From contig JAEYOP010000049.1 in NCBI GenBank assembly GCA_023411575.1, positions 1 to 64,000 on the forward strand: a stretch of 64,000 bases of DNA, read 5' to 3'. A program made the position numbers and the translations under genes. This DNA is from Bacillota bacterium (GTDB lineage Bacteria > Bacillota > Clostridia > Acetivibrionales > DTU013). The notes under the pieces are model-generated. The model was not told where the DNA came from. It saw only the letters and a list, made by a program, of their open reading frames with translations, and did no database searches. Shown piece after piece: positions 32,131-41,909 of this stretch. Position 1 is the first letter of the stretch; each line of letters starts with the position of its first letter.

Positions 32131-34518
32131 ATGGATCAGGCGCGAAGCATTCAAAAACTGAATCTGAATTGGAAATTTTACAGGGGAAATGAGCCGAAGG
32201 CTTGGTATAAAGGTCTTGACGACTCTGCATGGAAGGATGTCACCCTTCCGCACGACTGGTCGGTTGCGGAGCCCTTCAGCCGGGAGCATTCCAGCGGAAC
32301 CGGCTATTTGCCGGGCGGAACGGGCTGGTACCGGAAAGCCTTTTCTCTGCCGGAGGAGGCAAAAGGCAAAAAAGTCTATATTACCTTCGAAGGCGTCTAT
32401 AATAATTCACAGGTGTGGTGCAACAGCTATTATATCGGGAAGAGACCCTACGGCTACAGTACCTTTACCTATGACATCACGGATTTCGTGTCGTTCGGCG
32501 ACAACAGGAATGTGGTTTCCGTCAAGGTGGACCACAAGGATATCGCGGATTCCCGGTGGTTTACCGGGTCGGGCATTTACCGGGACGTATACCTGACGGT
32601 TACGGATCCGGTCCATTTCGACAACTATGGCGTCTTCGTCACGACGCCGGAGGTTTCGGCCAAACAGGCAACGGCCAATGTCAACATGCGCCTGTCCAAT
32701 GAAACGGACGCGGATGCGGAAGTGCGGATCAACGCCTTTCTCCTGGACGCAGAGGGAGCCACCGCTGCCGCGGCGCAGGTCACCAGGGCCCTTCCGGGAG
32801 GAGCGGGCGCGGAGATCGACCTGCAGCTCCACGTGGAGAATCCGGTATTGTGGTCCCCGGAAACGCCCTACCTGTATACGGTCGTAACGGAGATCGTCAG
32901 GAGCGGGAAAGTCGTTGATCAGGTGAAAACGCCGATCGGAATCCGGTGGTTTGAATTTGACGCTGGCCAGGGCTTTTTCCTGAACGGCGTCAACCGGAAG
33001 ATCAAAGGCGTTTGCGTCCATCACGACGCGGGCTGCCTCGGGGCGGCCGTACCGGAAAAGGTATGGGCAAGGAGGCTGAAGACCCTGAAGGAAATGGGCT
33101 GCAACGCTATCCGCATGAGCCACAACCCCCCGGCGGTGAACCTGCTGGACCTTTGCGACCGGATGGGCTTCCTGGTGATGGACGAAGCCTTCGACGAATG
33201 GGAAGGGGTCAAGAACAAGTGGTCCACGGGACATAATGTGTATCCGCCGAAGCATTTCGGCTATTATGAGGACTTCTCCCAGTGGGGCGAAACCGATATC
33301 AAGGAAATGGTCAAGCGGGACCGGAACCATCCCTCCATTATCCTCTGGAGCATCGGCAATGAAGTGGACTATCCCAACGATCCCTATTGCCATCCTTCTT
33401 TCCTGACCATGACCGGAAACAACGACGCCGACAAGCCGGCGGCGGAAAGGGAGTACGATCCCAACAAGCCCAATGCCGAAAGGCTTGCCGCCATAGCAAA
33501 ACGCCTTGTGAAGTATGTCAAGGAATGCGACACCTCCAGGCCCGTCACGGCTGCCGTAGCCTTCCCGGAATTGTCCAATCTGACCGGATATACGGACGCG
33601 TTGGATATTGTGGGGTATAACTATAAGGAAGAGTTTTACGAGGAAGACCACCGGAAATATCCGGGCAGGGTCCTTTATGGGAGCGAAAACGGCGCAAAGT
33701 ATGAAGCATGGCTTGCCGTAAGGGATAACGACTATATTTGCGGCCAGTTTATCTGGACCGGCGTGGATTTCCTCGGGGAAGCCAAAGGATGGCCGATCCG
33801 CATCTCCCAGGCCGGTTTTCTGGACCTGGCAGGGGTTGAAAAGCCGGCCTACTACTACAGGCAGAGCCTGTGGAGCGATGAGCCCATGGCCTATCTGATT
33901 TCCTGCAGGCAGGGTACCGCATTTTCCAATGAAAATCACCGGCTGGTTGCCGGCGGACCGCACTGGAACTGGCAGGCAGGGGAAAAGGTAGAGGTGCTGT
34001 GCTTTACCAACTGTGAGGAAGCGGAGCTGTTCATCAACGGTAAATCGGCGGGAATCCGCAGTCTGCAGGATTCGCCGCAGCAATACCTGGCCTGGGAAGT
34101 GGATTACCAGGAAGGCACCGTCTGTGTCATAGCGAAAACCCAAAAAGGGGAAAGCCGTACCTGTGAATTGAAGACCGTCTCCGAACCGGTGAAAATAGCC
34201 ATGCGCACGGATGCCGCGGAGCTTGCGGCCGACGGGCAGGACATCGCCCATGTTGAAATCCGGATCGCGGACGCGGCAGGACAGCCCGTTTACGGGGCGG
34301 ATAGCCTGATAAGGCTCTCCGTGGAAGGCCCCGGGGAAATCCTCGGGCTGGAGAACGGCGATCCCGCCGATCTGGAGCCCTATAGCTCCAGGCAGCGGAA
34401 GATATTCCGCGGGAAGCTCCTGGCCTATATCCGGGCCGGCACCGAAGCGGGCCGGATCACCGTAAGGGCGGAAGCTCCGGGCCTGGAACCGGCGGTTGTA
34501 AACATCGACATTCTATAG
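32131..34518 (+). CDS. GH2 beta-galactosidase-like glycoside hydrolase
   Basis: A 795-residue GH2 enzyme. The N-terminal sugar-binding jelly roll (LNLNWKFYRG, VTLPHDWSVAEPF) is followed by an immunoglobulin-like domain. The barrel carries MGCNAIRMSHNPPA, acid/base ILWSIGNEVDYP and nucleophile segment VLYGSENGAKYE. C-terminal Ig-like domains of the DUF4982 and invasin/Big type (MRTDAAELAADGQDIAHVEI) complete it. No signal peptide. Activity may be beta-galactosidase, beta-glucuronidase or alpha-L-arabinopyranosidase-like; galactose removal from arabinogalactan or xyloglucan pieces fits the neighbours. AGGAGGATATC precedes ATG 32131. Confidence 0.9.
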   Translation: MDQARSIQKLNLNWKFYRGNEPKAWYKGLDDSAWKDVTLPHDWSVAEPFSREHSSGTGYLPGGTGWYRKAFSLPEEAKGKKVYITFEGVYNNSQVWCNSYYIGKRPYGYSTFTYDITDFVSFGDNRNVVSVKVDHKDIADSRWFTGSGIYRDVYLTVTDPVHFDNYGVFVTTPEVSAKQATANVNMRLSNETDADAEVRINAFLLDAEGATAAAAQVTRALPGGAGAEIDLQLHVENPVLWSPETPYLYTVVTEIVRSGKVVDQVKTPIGIRWFEFDAGQGFFLNGVNRKIKGVCVHHDAGCLGAAVPEKVWARRLKTLKEMGCNAIRMSHNPPAVNLLDLCDRMGFLVMDEAFDEWEGVKNKWSTGHNVYPPKHFGYYEDFSQWGETDIKEMVKRDRNHPSIILWSIGNEVDYPNDPYCHPSFLTMTGNNDADKPAAEREYDPNKPNAERLAAIAKRLVKYVKECDTSRPVTAAVAFPELSNLTGYTDALDIVGYNYKEEFYEEDHRKYPGRVLYGSENGAKYEAWLAVRDNDYICGQFIWTGVDFLGEAKGWPIRISQAGFLDLAGVEKPAYYYRQSLWSDEPMAYLISCRQGTAFSNENHRLVAGGPHWNWQAGEKVEVLCFTNCEEAELFINGKSAGIRSLQDSPQQYLAWEVDYQEGTVCVIAKTQKGESRTCELKTVSEPVKIAMRTDAAELAADGQDIAHVEIRIADAAGQPVYGADSLIRLSVEGPGEILGLENGDPADLEPYSSRQRKIFRGKLLAYIRAGTEAGRITVRAEAPGLEPAVVNIDIL

Positions 34519-34527
34519 AACGAAAAG

Positions 34528-34562
34528 AAACGCCATCCCGCTTCGTGCCGGATGGCGTTTTT
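34528..34562. terminator. Terminator after the GH2 gene
   Basis: AAACGCCATCC (34528-34538) and GGATGGCGTTT (34550-34560) form a stem followed by T residues; it can also serve the convergent AraC gene. Confidence 0.88.
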
Positions 34563-34580
34563 GACGTTCCGCTTTTTTTC

Positions 34581-36854
34581 TTACGCTGTCCCCGCGCTTT
34601 TCCGGAAATCGGCCGGCGTCACGCCGTTGAGCTTCTTAAAGGTTTTGAAGAAATAGGAGCAGTTGGCCAGCCCGATCTTTTCGGCGATTTTGGTGATGGG
34701 GTACTGGGTTTTCTGCAGCAGGTCCTTTGCCTTGTCCATCCGCACCTCCATGAGATAGTCGGGGATCGTTTTCAGCGTCTTCTGCTTGTAAAGTTTGCTG
34801 ATATAGGACGGACTCATGTTGAGCTTATCCGCTATGGTGTTCAGGCACAGGTCCGGGTTTTCATATTCCGCATAAATGATGTTGTTGATGCTGTGTACGA
34901 GATTTTCATGCTTCATGCTGCGTTTCCCGTCCAGCATCAGCTTCATTTCGTCAAAAAGCCGGAAGAACCTTCCGTTCACCTCTTCCAGGGTATCGATGGC
35001 GCCGGCGTTCAGGACGGAAATACGGATGTCCGGCTGGAAAAGCAGCGAATTGTTTTTGCATACGATATTGATGGTGTTCGATACGGTCAGGGCAAGATGG
35101 GAAACGACAAAGTTCACGACGGCGAAAGGATAGTTCACCGTATCATTGACAATTTCGCGATACAGGCTTTTCATCGTCTCCGTATCATAGCTGAGAATCG
35201 CTTCCATAAGCTGCTTTTCCTTCTGCATGGGATAAACATATTCCTTTTCTTTCAACCGCATAATGTCCTGCGACCGGATTATGCAGCTGTACCCGTAAAA
35301 CAGCCGGTGGTTGGACGCCTCAAGCAACTGGTTGTACAAGGCGGCTGCCTTTTCCATCAGCCCTTCGGCCGGACCTACGGTGATCGAGACGGAGGCATCG
35401 ACAAATTCCCGGATATGAGAGGGGAAGGAGAAAAGCAGCTCCCGGAATTCCGCACTTTCCAGGGCCATATCGTCGCCGTTGGGATTCAGGAGCAAAACAA
35501 TGCGGTCTTCTCCCATGTCCACGGCCTCCGCGGAGAAACGGGCGGAGCACAATTCCGCCGCGATATTGCCGATTCCGAACCGGTAAAGCTTCAGATCCTC
35601 TATACTGTGCTGCCGGGACAATTCTCCGTAGCGGTCGATCCGCAGCAGAACCATCAGCAGATTTCCTTCCGGCTGCAGGCAGATGTCGTATTCCCTGAAA
35701 TTTTTCTGCAGGGACGGAAGCCCGGTGGATTCCCTGCCCAGGAGCAGGTTGCTGAGGTACTCCTGCTTCAGGATCTTGTTCCGGTTGTACCGTTCCATCT
35801 CCAGCAGCTTCAGGTTGACGAGCTTTTTATCGATAGGGCGCGAGAGCTGCCTTGAAACGGCGAAGGCCAGCAGGAAGCTGAGCAGGAGAATGATCGAGCA
35901 GATGGTGATCAGGTGGTGGGTCATTTGCTCCACATCGCTGAAGATGACGTCATAGGGCGTTACCCGGATATACCGCCACCCGAGGGAGTCCGGGCTCGTG
36001 TAGGTGATAAAGGATTTTGTCCCGGATACGGAGTCGATGAGATAACCGGAGGTATCCGCATGGGAAAGGATATACTGGATATAGGACCTGGAGGAAAGAT
36101 CGGTCAGCATCCTGTCGTTCTTGCTATTGGAGGCCAGCCGGCCTGTGCTGTCGATAATGAAGGTATCGCTCAGGGGACTTTTCGCGCTGGCGGTCATCAC
36201 GTCATGGATCCAGCTTTCCGCGATGTTGACGAATACGACGCCGCTGCTGGTTTCATCATAGGCAAAAGGATCATAATAAAGGAAGGTATAGCAGCTATAG
36301 AATTCCGAGCCGGGAACATCAAAAGTAAAACACCGGGGTATGGGCTCGTAAATCCGGTATTGCTCGATATTGTCGATGAGCCGGATGATATCCCGGTCGG
36401 CGAAATTGGTTTTTTCGTGGGTACTTCCAAGCAGACCGTCGATATTCTTGTCCTCGTTGTTCGTACTGGCGAAAAAGGTTTCGGTAGAGCTGTTGTACAG
36501 GTAGATCGAGTCGATGAACGGCATGGACACCTTGTAGCTCCCAAGCTGGTTGATGGCGGGGGTAATGTCGTATACATCGGGTTCGGAGAAATAAAGCAGC
36601 TTGGAGATGTACAAATCCGAATAAATCTGGCTGGACAGGGTCCTTGCCATTTCCGTCATGGTGGAGACCTCGTTGCTGGTTTGCGCCATACTGTCCAGGT
36701 TGTCGGAGTATACGATGTTCCTGGCAATATCACGGAATTTTACATACAGCACCGAGGACGAAATAATGGTGGTGACAACAATACAGGTGATCAGGGACAG
36801 AAACAGCTTTATATACAGCTGGCTGTTCTTTTTCGTAAACAGTTTTTTGCGCAT
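34581..36854 (-). CDS. Membrane-bound sensor regulator with AraC-type DNA-binding domain
   Basis: A 757-residue protein of the same build as the one at 15029. TM1 lies near residues 14-36 (LYIKLFLSLITCIVVTTIISSSVL), an extracellular sensor at about 40-300, and TM2 near 300-325 (LITICSIILLLSFLLAFAVS). The C-terminal AraC domain contains LNTIADKLNMSPSYISKLYKQ and ITKIAEKIGLANCSYFFKTFKKL. It is convergent with GH2 and precedes the next AraC gene on the same strand. It likely senses an extracellular oligosaccharide and controls the GH set or importer 2. Confidence 0.87.
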   Translation of the reverse strand: MRKKLFTKKNSQLYIKLFLSLITCIVVTTIISSSVLYVKFRDIARNIVYSDNLDSMAQTSNEVSTMTEMARTLSSQIYSDLYISKLLYFSEPDVYDITPAINQLGSYKVSMPFIDSIYLYNSSTETFFASTNNEDKNIDGLLGSTHEKTNFADRDIIRLIDNIEQYRIYEPIPRCFTFDVPGSEFYSCYTFLYYDPFAYDETSSGVVFVNIAESWIHDVMTASAKSPLSDTFIIDSTGRLASNSKNDRMLTDLSSRSYIQYILSHADTSGYLIDSVSGTKSFITYTSPDSLGWRYIRVTPYDVIFSDVEQMTHHLITICSIILLLSFLLAFAVSRQLSRPIDKKLVNLKLLEMERYNRNKILKQEYLSNLLLGRESTGLPSLQKNFREYDICLQPEGNLLMVLLRIDRYGELSRQHSIEDLKLYRFGIGNIAAELCSARFSAEAVDMGEDRIVLLLNPNGDDMALESAEFRELLFSFPSHIREFVDASVSITVGPAEGLMEKAAALYNQLLEASNHRLFYGYSCIIRSQDIMRLKEKEYVYPMQKEKQLMEAILSYDTETMKSLYREIVNDTVNYPFAVVNFVVSHLALTVSNTINIVCKNNSLLFQPDIRISVLNAGAIDTLEEVNGRFFRLFDEMKLMLDGKRSMKHENLVHSINNIIYAEYENPDLCLNTIADKLNMSPSYISKLYKQKTLKTIPDYLMEVRMDKAKDLLQKTQYPITKIAEKIGLANCSYFFKTFKKLNGVTPADFRKSAGTA

Positions 36855-36900
36855 CGCATTCCTCCATGGATTCTTTGGGGCTTGTGCCGGTTTCCCGCCT

Positions 36901-37749
36901 TCAGCCGGAGCTTTGCTTCTTGTAGGTGCTGGGGGATATTCCCACGACCCTGCGGAACACCTTGCTGAAATACAACGGGTTTTCGTATCCCACGATGGAC
37001 GACACCTCCGCTACGTTGAGCGACGAGCCGGACAACAGCTTTTTCGCCTCATTCACCCGGAGCTTGGTGATGTATTCGACCGGGGTCATTCCCGTTTCCG
37101 CTTTGAACTTGTGGATGAACCGGTACAGGCTCAGATTGCACTCGCCAGCCAGGTCGGCAACCGTAAAGCGCTGATGGTATGTCCCATGTATTTTGACCAG
37201 GACCCTTTTGATGGAATTCCCGGTCTGGCCGTATTCCTCCTTGCGGAGCAGGACTTCCCTTCCGAAGGAGGCCAGCAGCTGCAAAAAATAGGAGGAGGCC
37301 ATCAGCCGGAAGTGTTCCTTTTTGATTTGCAGCTCCAGGATGATTTTTTCGAACAACTCGATGAAAGGCTCCCGGATTCCGACCTGCTTTACGGGCGATT
37401 CCAGGAGGCCGGCCGCCTGCAGGTATTCTTCCGCGGCGGAGCCGGTGAAATGGGCCCAGTACAGCTCGGTGCCGTCCTTTGCCAGGAAGCTGTAATGCTG
37501 CGGCTGCCGGGGGCGGTATACGACGATGCTTCCCTTTGGCACTTCACGGGCAATTCCGTCCAGTATAAAGGTCCCTTTCCCGTTCACGAGGTAAATAAGC
37601 TGATAGTCCGCTCTTCCACAGGCCCTTGTGCGGGTCAGGTTCATGGTTTTCAATATCTGGTGGCCGCACCAGTTGACTGCAAGGGGGCTTTTGCCGTCCT
37701 GCAGTCCGGCCTCCGTCCAATCCAACGCATTGCCGGCGATGTTCATCAT
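36901..37749 (-). CDS. AraC-family regulator with cupin sensor
   Basis: A 282-residue regulator. The N-terminal cupin half is marked by YLVNGKGTFILDGIAREVPKGSIVVYRPRQPQHY, and the C-terminal double helix-turn-helix by VADLAGECNLSLYRFIHKFKA and VAEVSSIVGYENPLYFSKVFRR. It lies divergent from importer 2 (start 38040), making it the candidate local regulator of that importer; it is on the same strand as, and 46 bases upstream of, the membrane AraC gene. Confidence 0.87.
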   Translation of the reverse strand: MMNIAGNALDWTEAGLQDGKSPLAVNWCGHQILKTMNLTRTRACGRADYQLIYLVNGKGTFILDGIAREVPKGSIVVYRPRQPQHYSFLAKDGTELYWAHFTGSAAEEYLQAAGLLESPVKQVGIREPFIELFEKIILELQIKKEHFRLMASSYFLQLLASFGREVLLRKEEYGQTGNSIKRVLVKIHGTYHQRFTVADLAGECNLSLYRFIHKFKAETGMTPVEYITKLRVNEAKKLLSGSSLNVAEVSSIVGYENPLYFSKVFRRVVGISPSTYKKQSSG

Positions 37750-37927
37750 GTCCGTTGCTGTTCCTTTTCCTGTTTTTGGGGATTTCGTTCTGAAAAGTGC
37801 GTACTTCTTTCTTTTTTATTATAAGAAAACGAAGAACCTCCGGCAAGCTCATCACAGAAAATTGCACAATAGGCAGAAAAGTAGAGTCCGATTTTCTTTT
37901 AAGTACACAAAAGAACGAAAAGTGCAG

Positions 37928-37957
37928 TTTCAATCAAACCGGTCCCGTGCTTATAAT
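37928..37957 (+). promoter_or_regulatory. Possible promoter of importer 2
   Basis: TATAAT (37952-37957) with TTTCAA (37928-37933) 18 bases upstream; the -35 box is poor, which would fit activator control by the divergent AraC protein. Confidence 0.42.
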
Positions 37958-38039
37958 TAGACTCACAGCAAGGGTGTTCCGAAGGGAAGTCATAATTTCA
38001 TGAGCCTTGTTCCGCAAGGCCGCTTGGGAGGGTTTATCC

Positions 38040-38969
38040 GTGAAACTGAAACGAGAAAGTACATTGCTCTACGATTTTAAAAAGAACAAAGTAATGCTTT
38101 TGATGGTTTCCCCCATCGTCATTTTCTTCTTTATAAATTCGTATCTGCCAATGGTCGGTATCTATTATGCATTTACAAAATTCAATTTTGAAGGCGGCTT
38201 GTTCGGAAGTCCCTTTGTAGGACTTGAAAACTTCAAGTTCCTGGTCCAGTCCGGAACCATTCTGAAAATCACGACCAATACGGTCCTGTATAATCTGGCC
38301 TTTATCCTTCTGGGAAATTTCCTGCAGATCTTCATCGCGATCCTGCTCAGCGAAATTCCGGCCAGGCGCTACGCCAAGTTTACCCAGTCGGCGATGTTCC
38401 TGCCCTATTTCGTATCTTACGTTATCGTAGGCGTTTTGGTTTACAACCTGTTCAACTATGAATCCGGGCTGGTCAACGGAACGTTGAAATCCATGGGACT
38501 TGCCGCATTCGATGCGTACAGCACCCCCTGGATCTGGAAATTCGTTTTGGTCGCCCTGTATTTATGGAAACAGCTCGGGTATGGTACCGTCATCTACCTG
38601 GCCGCCATCATGGGCATCAGCTCCGAGTTTTATGAAGCGGCTAAAATCGATGGGGCCAATATCTTCAAACAAATCCGCCACATTACGATCCCGATGCTGG
38701 TCCCGACCTTCATCATCCTGTTCCTCTTCAGCCTGGGAAGCATCATGCGCGGGCAGTTCGACCTGTTCTACCAGGTAATCGGCTCCAATGGAGTTCTTTT
38801 CGACGCGACGGACATCATCGATACTTATGTATTCCGTGCCTTAAGGCAGAATTTCGATGTCGGCATGGGAACCGCGGCTGGTCTGTATCAGTCCCTGTTC
38901 GGTTTCATTATCATTCTCACGGTCAACTGGCTGATCAAAAGAAGCCACGAAGAATACGCACTGTTTTAG
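38040..38969 (+). CDS. ABC sugar importer permease, LplB type (importer 2)
   Basis: A 309-residue membrane permease with six hydrophobic segments, beginning after a short basic N-terminus, and the EAA loop EAAKIDGANIFKQIRHITIP. GTG 38040 follows GGGAGGG and starts where similarity to other LplB-like permeases starts; no ATG is better placed. It is the first gene of a permease, permease, Big_2-binding protein unit and pairs with the 38982 gene. No ATPase is encoded nearby. Confidence 0.91.
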   Translation: MKLKRESTLLYDFKKNKVMLLMVSPIVIFFFINSYLPMVGIYYAFTKFNFEGGLFGSPFVGLENFKFLVQSGTILKITTNTVLYNLAFILLGNFLQIFIAILLSEIPARRYAKFTQSAMFLPYFVSYVIVGVLVYNLFNYESGLVNGTLKSMGLAAFDAYSTPWIWKFVLVALYLWKQLGYGTVIYLAAIMGISSEFYEAAKIDGANIFKQIRHITIPMLVPTFIILFLFSLGSIMRGQFDLFYQVIGSNGVLFDATDIIDTYVFRALRQNFDVGMGTAAGLYQSLFGFIIILTVNWLIKRSHEEYALF

Positions 38970-38981
38970 GAGGTCTGTCTC

Positions 38982-39878
38982 ATGTCGAAAATAAGAAATG
39001 CAAAAAGCACTACTGTTTTTAATCTCATAGCCTATATCATCGTCGGCATCTTTGCGGTTTTGAGTATCCTGCCGTTTTGGCTGATTATTTCCGGCTCCTT
39101 TACCTCAAACGAATCCATCATCCTGCATGGATACCGCTTGTTCCCCGAGGCCTTCTCCCTGGAGGCCTACAACGCAATTTTCATCATCCCGGAGGGAATC
39201 TTCAACGCTTACAAGATCACCATTTTCGTGACGCTTGTCGGAACGCTGAGCGGCCTTTTCCTGATCTCCATGGGCGGATACGTGCTGCAGAGGAAAGACT
39301 TCCGGAGCCGGAACAAAATCTCGTTTTTCGTGTACTTTACGACCCTGTTCCAGGGCGGCCTGATTCCGTGGTACATCCTGCTGACCAATTACCTTGGCCT
39401 GAAGGACAAGATTGCCGTATTAATCTTACCCGGACTGATGACGCCGTTCCTGATCATCCTGATGAAGAACTTTATCAAAATGGCTGTGCCGGATGAGGTG
39501 ATCGAATCCGCAAAAATCGACGGAGCAGGGGACTTTAAAATTTACCGCAGCATCGTGCTTTCCCTTTCCGGACCGGGACTTGCGACCATCGCCCTGTTCC
39601 TGGCCCTCCAATACTGGAACGACTGGTTTATGAGCATGCTTTACATCGATACGCCGGAGAAATACAGCCTCCAGTTCTTCCTCTACAACATGCTCAACGG
39701 AGCCGAATTCCTGAGAAATCTCTCCCAGGGCGCAGGCGTGAACATCAGCGTCCAGATCCCCGCCGAGACCACCAAGCTGGCGATGGCGGTAGTTGTTGTC
39801 GGCCCCATTATATTCCTTTATCCCTTCATCCAGCGCTTTTTCGTAAAAGGCTTGACCATCGGCGCGGTAAAAGGCTGA
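38982..39878 (+). CDS. ABC sugar importer permease, YtcP type (importer 2)
   Basis: A 298-residue permease with six hydrophobic segments, EAA loop ESAKIDGAGDFKIYRSIVLS and the C-terminal TIGAVKG typical of the YtcP group. It starts 12 bases after the previous stop with AGGAGG. Forms the second half of the importer 2 channel. Confidence 0.92.
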   Translation: MSKIRNAKSTTVFNLIAYIIVGIFAVLSILPFWLIISGSFTSNESIILHGYRLFPEAFSLEAYNAIFIIPEGIFNAYKITIFVTLVGTLSGLFLISMGGYVLQRKDFRSRNKISFFVYFTTLFQGGLIPWYILLTNYLGLKDKIAVLILPGLMTPFLIILMKNFIKMAVPDEVIESAKIDGAGDFKIYRSIVLSLSGPGLATIALFLALQYWNDWFMSMLYIDTPEKYSLQFFLYNMLNGAEFLRNLSQGAGVNISVQIPAETTKLAMAVVVVGPIIFLYPFIQRFFVKGLTIGAVKG

Positions 39879-39998
39879 CGGAGTATTTAAGGTATAACAG
39901 GAATCCAATTTGCAAGGGAGGTGCACCGGTTTTATTATTCACCTGTCTCAAATGAAGCAAGGGACCCCGTATTTAAAATTTTGAATGGAGGATGGTTT

Positions 39999-41771
39999 AT
40001 GAAAAAGGTACTTTCATTAGTTCTATGCATTGCTATCGTATTGTCGCTCGCATTGTCGGTTTCAGCAATCAGCACGGTCGCAGTCAAGAGCATTTCCATT
40101 GACAAGACCTCGCTTTCGATGAAAGCAGGGGACGTTTATGCATTGAAGATCACTTACACTCCTGCCAATACTACGCAGAAGCTGCTGACCTTCTCGACCA
40201 CCAATAAAAATGTCGCAACCGTGGACAAAACCGGAAAAATTATCGCCATCCGGGCGGGCAAAGCTACGATTACCGTAGCCAGCAGCTCAAACAGCAAGCT
40301 CGTTCAGAAGTGTAATGTCGTTGTTTCCGGCGGAATCGACATTTCCAAGAAGGTTACTCTCCAGTTCTTCATGCTCGGCAATGCCCCGAGAGATCTGAAG
40401 ATCATCCAGAACGAAGTAAACAAGCTTGCAAAGAAGGATCTGAACTGTGAAGTAAAATACAACTTTACGACATGGTCCGATACGACTACGAAATATAATC
40501 TTCTCCTTTCCTCCGGCCAGAATGTAGACCTGCTCTTCACCGCTGACTGGATGAATTACAACCAGTACGCATTGAAGGGCGCGTTCACTCCCTTGGAAGA
40601 CATCGTGCCGAAGGCTGCTCCGGACCTGTGGAATTTTGTTCCCGCTTCCTTCTGGAACGCCGTAAAGGTGAACAAGCACATCTACACGATCCCGGCAACC
40701 TGGAAGGAATACACTCCTGAAGGACCGATGTGGAGAGAAGATCTCAGGATCAAGTACGGCTGCGCTCCGATAACGAATATTGCCACCCTGGAAGCATACC
40801 TCGAGGCAATCAAGAAGAATGAACCCACCATGCTCCCGACCGAAGCCATCGTGCTCGACTGGGGCACCGGCGGACCGTCTTTCCAGGGCTTCAATCCCAT
40901 TTTCAATTTCAACTATACTTCCGACTTCTTTGCTTACGGCCTGATCAACAACTACAAAACTCCGAGCAAGACCATCAATTACTGGGCATCCGACGATTTC
41001 GTAAAAGATGCGCAGACCCTGAGAAGGTGGCAGGAAAAAGGTCTCTGGTCCAAGAGCGCCCTTTCCACCAAGTCCTATCCGGACGACGAATTTGAAAACG
41101 GCAAGGTTGCCTGCGTGCTTTCCAACAATCCGGGCAAATATGCCACCACTCTTTCCAAGGTTTCACAGGCTCATCCTGATTGGAAAGTCGGCTTTATTAC
41201 CGGCGGAGACGTTACCGGTTATGTAGTGCCTGTACATCCGGTTCATAACGGTTTTGCAGTGCCCAAGAGCAGCAAGAACGCTGAAAGGGCTGTAGCATTC
41301 TATTCCAAGATGGTACTCGACAAAGAATACAACTACCTGACCGAATACGGCATCGAAGGCGTAAACTTCAGCATTACCAAGGACGGGCACTATGACATGA
41401 TCGGCGATGTAAAGACCAATGGCTTCGCAAGGGAAAACATGAACGGCTGGGCATGGAGAAATCCGGACATCCAGTTGTTTGACCCCAGCTTCGACGTTGT
41501 TCTGGACATCTTCAAGAAATATGACGCCATCGCAGCTGAAAATATCTTCGGCGGCTTCGTCGAAGACTACTCCCCCTACCAGACGGAACGTACAGCGCTT
41601 TACCAGGTTCAGACCCAGTATCTGGTTCCTCTCCTCGGCGGCTTTGTGGACGATGTGGATGCGGGTGTAAAGACCTTCCGTGAAAAGGCGAAGGCAGCCG
41701 GTCTGGAAAAGGTACAGGCCGGATTTACAAAGCAGTGGGAAGCATACTGCAAAGAGATGGGTTACAAATAA
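39999..41771 (+). CDS. Big_2-fused extracellular solute-binding protein (importer 2)
   Basis: A 590-residue secreted protein with signal peptide MKKVLSLVLCIAIVLSLALS and no lipobox. An N-terminal Big_2 domain at about residues 25-110 (ISIDKTSLSMKAGDVYALKI, NVATVDKTGKIIAIRAGKAT) is followed by a binding protein domain (FFMLGNAPRDLKIIQNEVNK, GQNVDLLFTADWMNY). The Big_2 part is very similar to those of the 13073 and 45034 proteins, while the ligand-binding parts differ, pointing to different cargo. GGAGG lies before ATG 39999. Last gene of the importer 2 unit. Confidence 0.9.
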   Translation: MKKVLSLVLCIAIVLSLALSVSAISTVAVKSISIDKTSLSMKAGDVYALKITYTPANTTQKLLTFSTTNKNVATVDKTGKIIAIRAGKATITVASSSNSKLVQKCNVVVSGGIDISKKVTLQFFMLGNAPRDLKIIQNEVNKLAKKDLNCEVKYNFTTWSDTTTKYNLLLSSGQNVDLLFTADWMNYNQYALKGAFTPLEDIVPKAAPDLWNFVPASFWNAVKVNKHIYTIPATWKEYTPEGPMWREDLRIKYGCAPITNIATLEAYLEAIKKNEPTMLPTEAIVLDWGTGGPSFQGFNPIFNFNYTSDFFAYGLINNYKTPSKTINYWASDDFVKDAQTLRRWQEKGLWSKSALSTKSYPDDEFENGKVACVLSNNPGKYATTLSKVSQAHPDWKVGFITGGDVTGYVVPVHPVHNGFAVPKSSKNAERAVAFYSKMVLDKEYNYLTEYGIEGVNFSITKDGHYDMIGDVKTNGFARENMNGWAWRNPDIQLFDPSFDVVLDIFKKYDAIAAENIFGGFVEDYSPYQTERTALYQVQTQYLVPLLGGFVDDVDAGVKTFREKAKAAGLEKVQAGFTKQWEAYCKEMGYK

Positions 41772-41827
41772 ACCGGTGAATACTCTTACGGCTCTATATA
41801 CCACCAATCCCTGAGGCAAATTGGAAG

Positions 41828-41863
41828 GACCGTGCGGAATCGACAGACTCCGCACGGTCTTTT
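41828..41863 (+). terminator. Terminator of importer 2 operon
   Basis: GACCGTGCGGA (41828-41838) and TCCGCACGGTC (41849-41859) form a perfect 11-bp stem followed by TTTT. Confidence 0.9.
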
Positions 41864-41869
41864 CCCCTG

Positions 41870-41878
41870 TGTTATAAT
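41870..41878 (+). promoter_or_regulatory. Extended -10 promoter of the GH-A hydrolase gene
   Basis: TGT followed by TATAAT (41873-41878) forms an extended -10 element just after the terminator and about 30 bases before the gene. Confidence 0.5.
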
Positions 41879-41909
41879 TTATATAAAATGCTATAACGAG
41901 GTGATTCGG

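Noticed and set aside
34545..35855. 436-codon open frame on the plus strand
   Set aside because: Antisense to the membrane AraC regulator; low-complexity sequence without domains.
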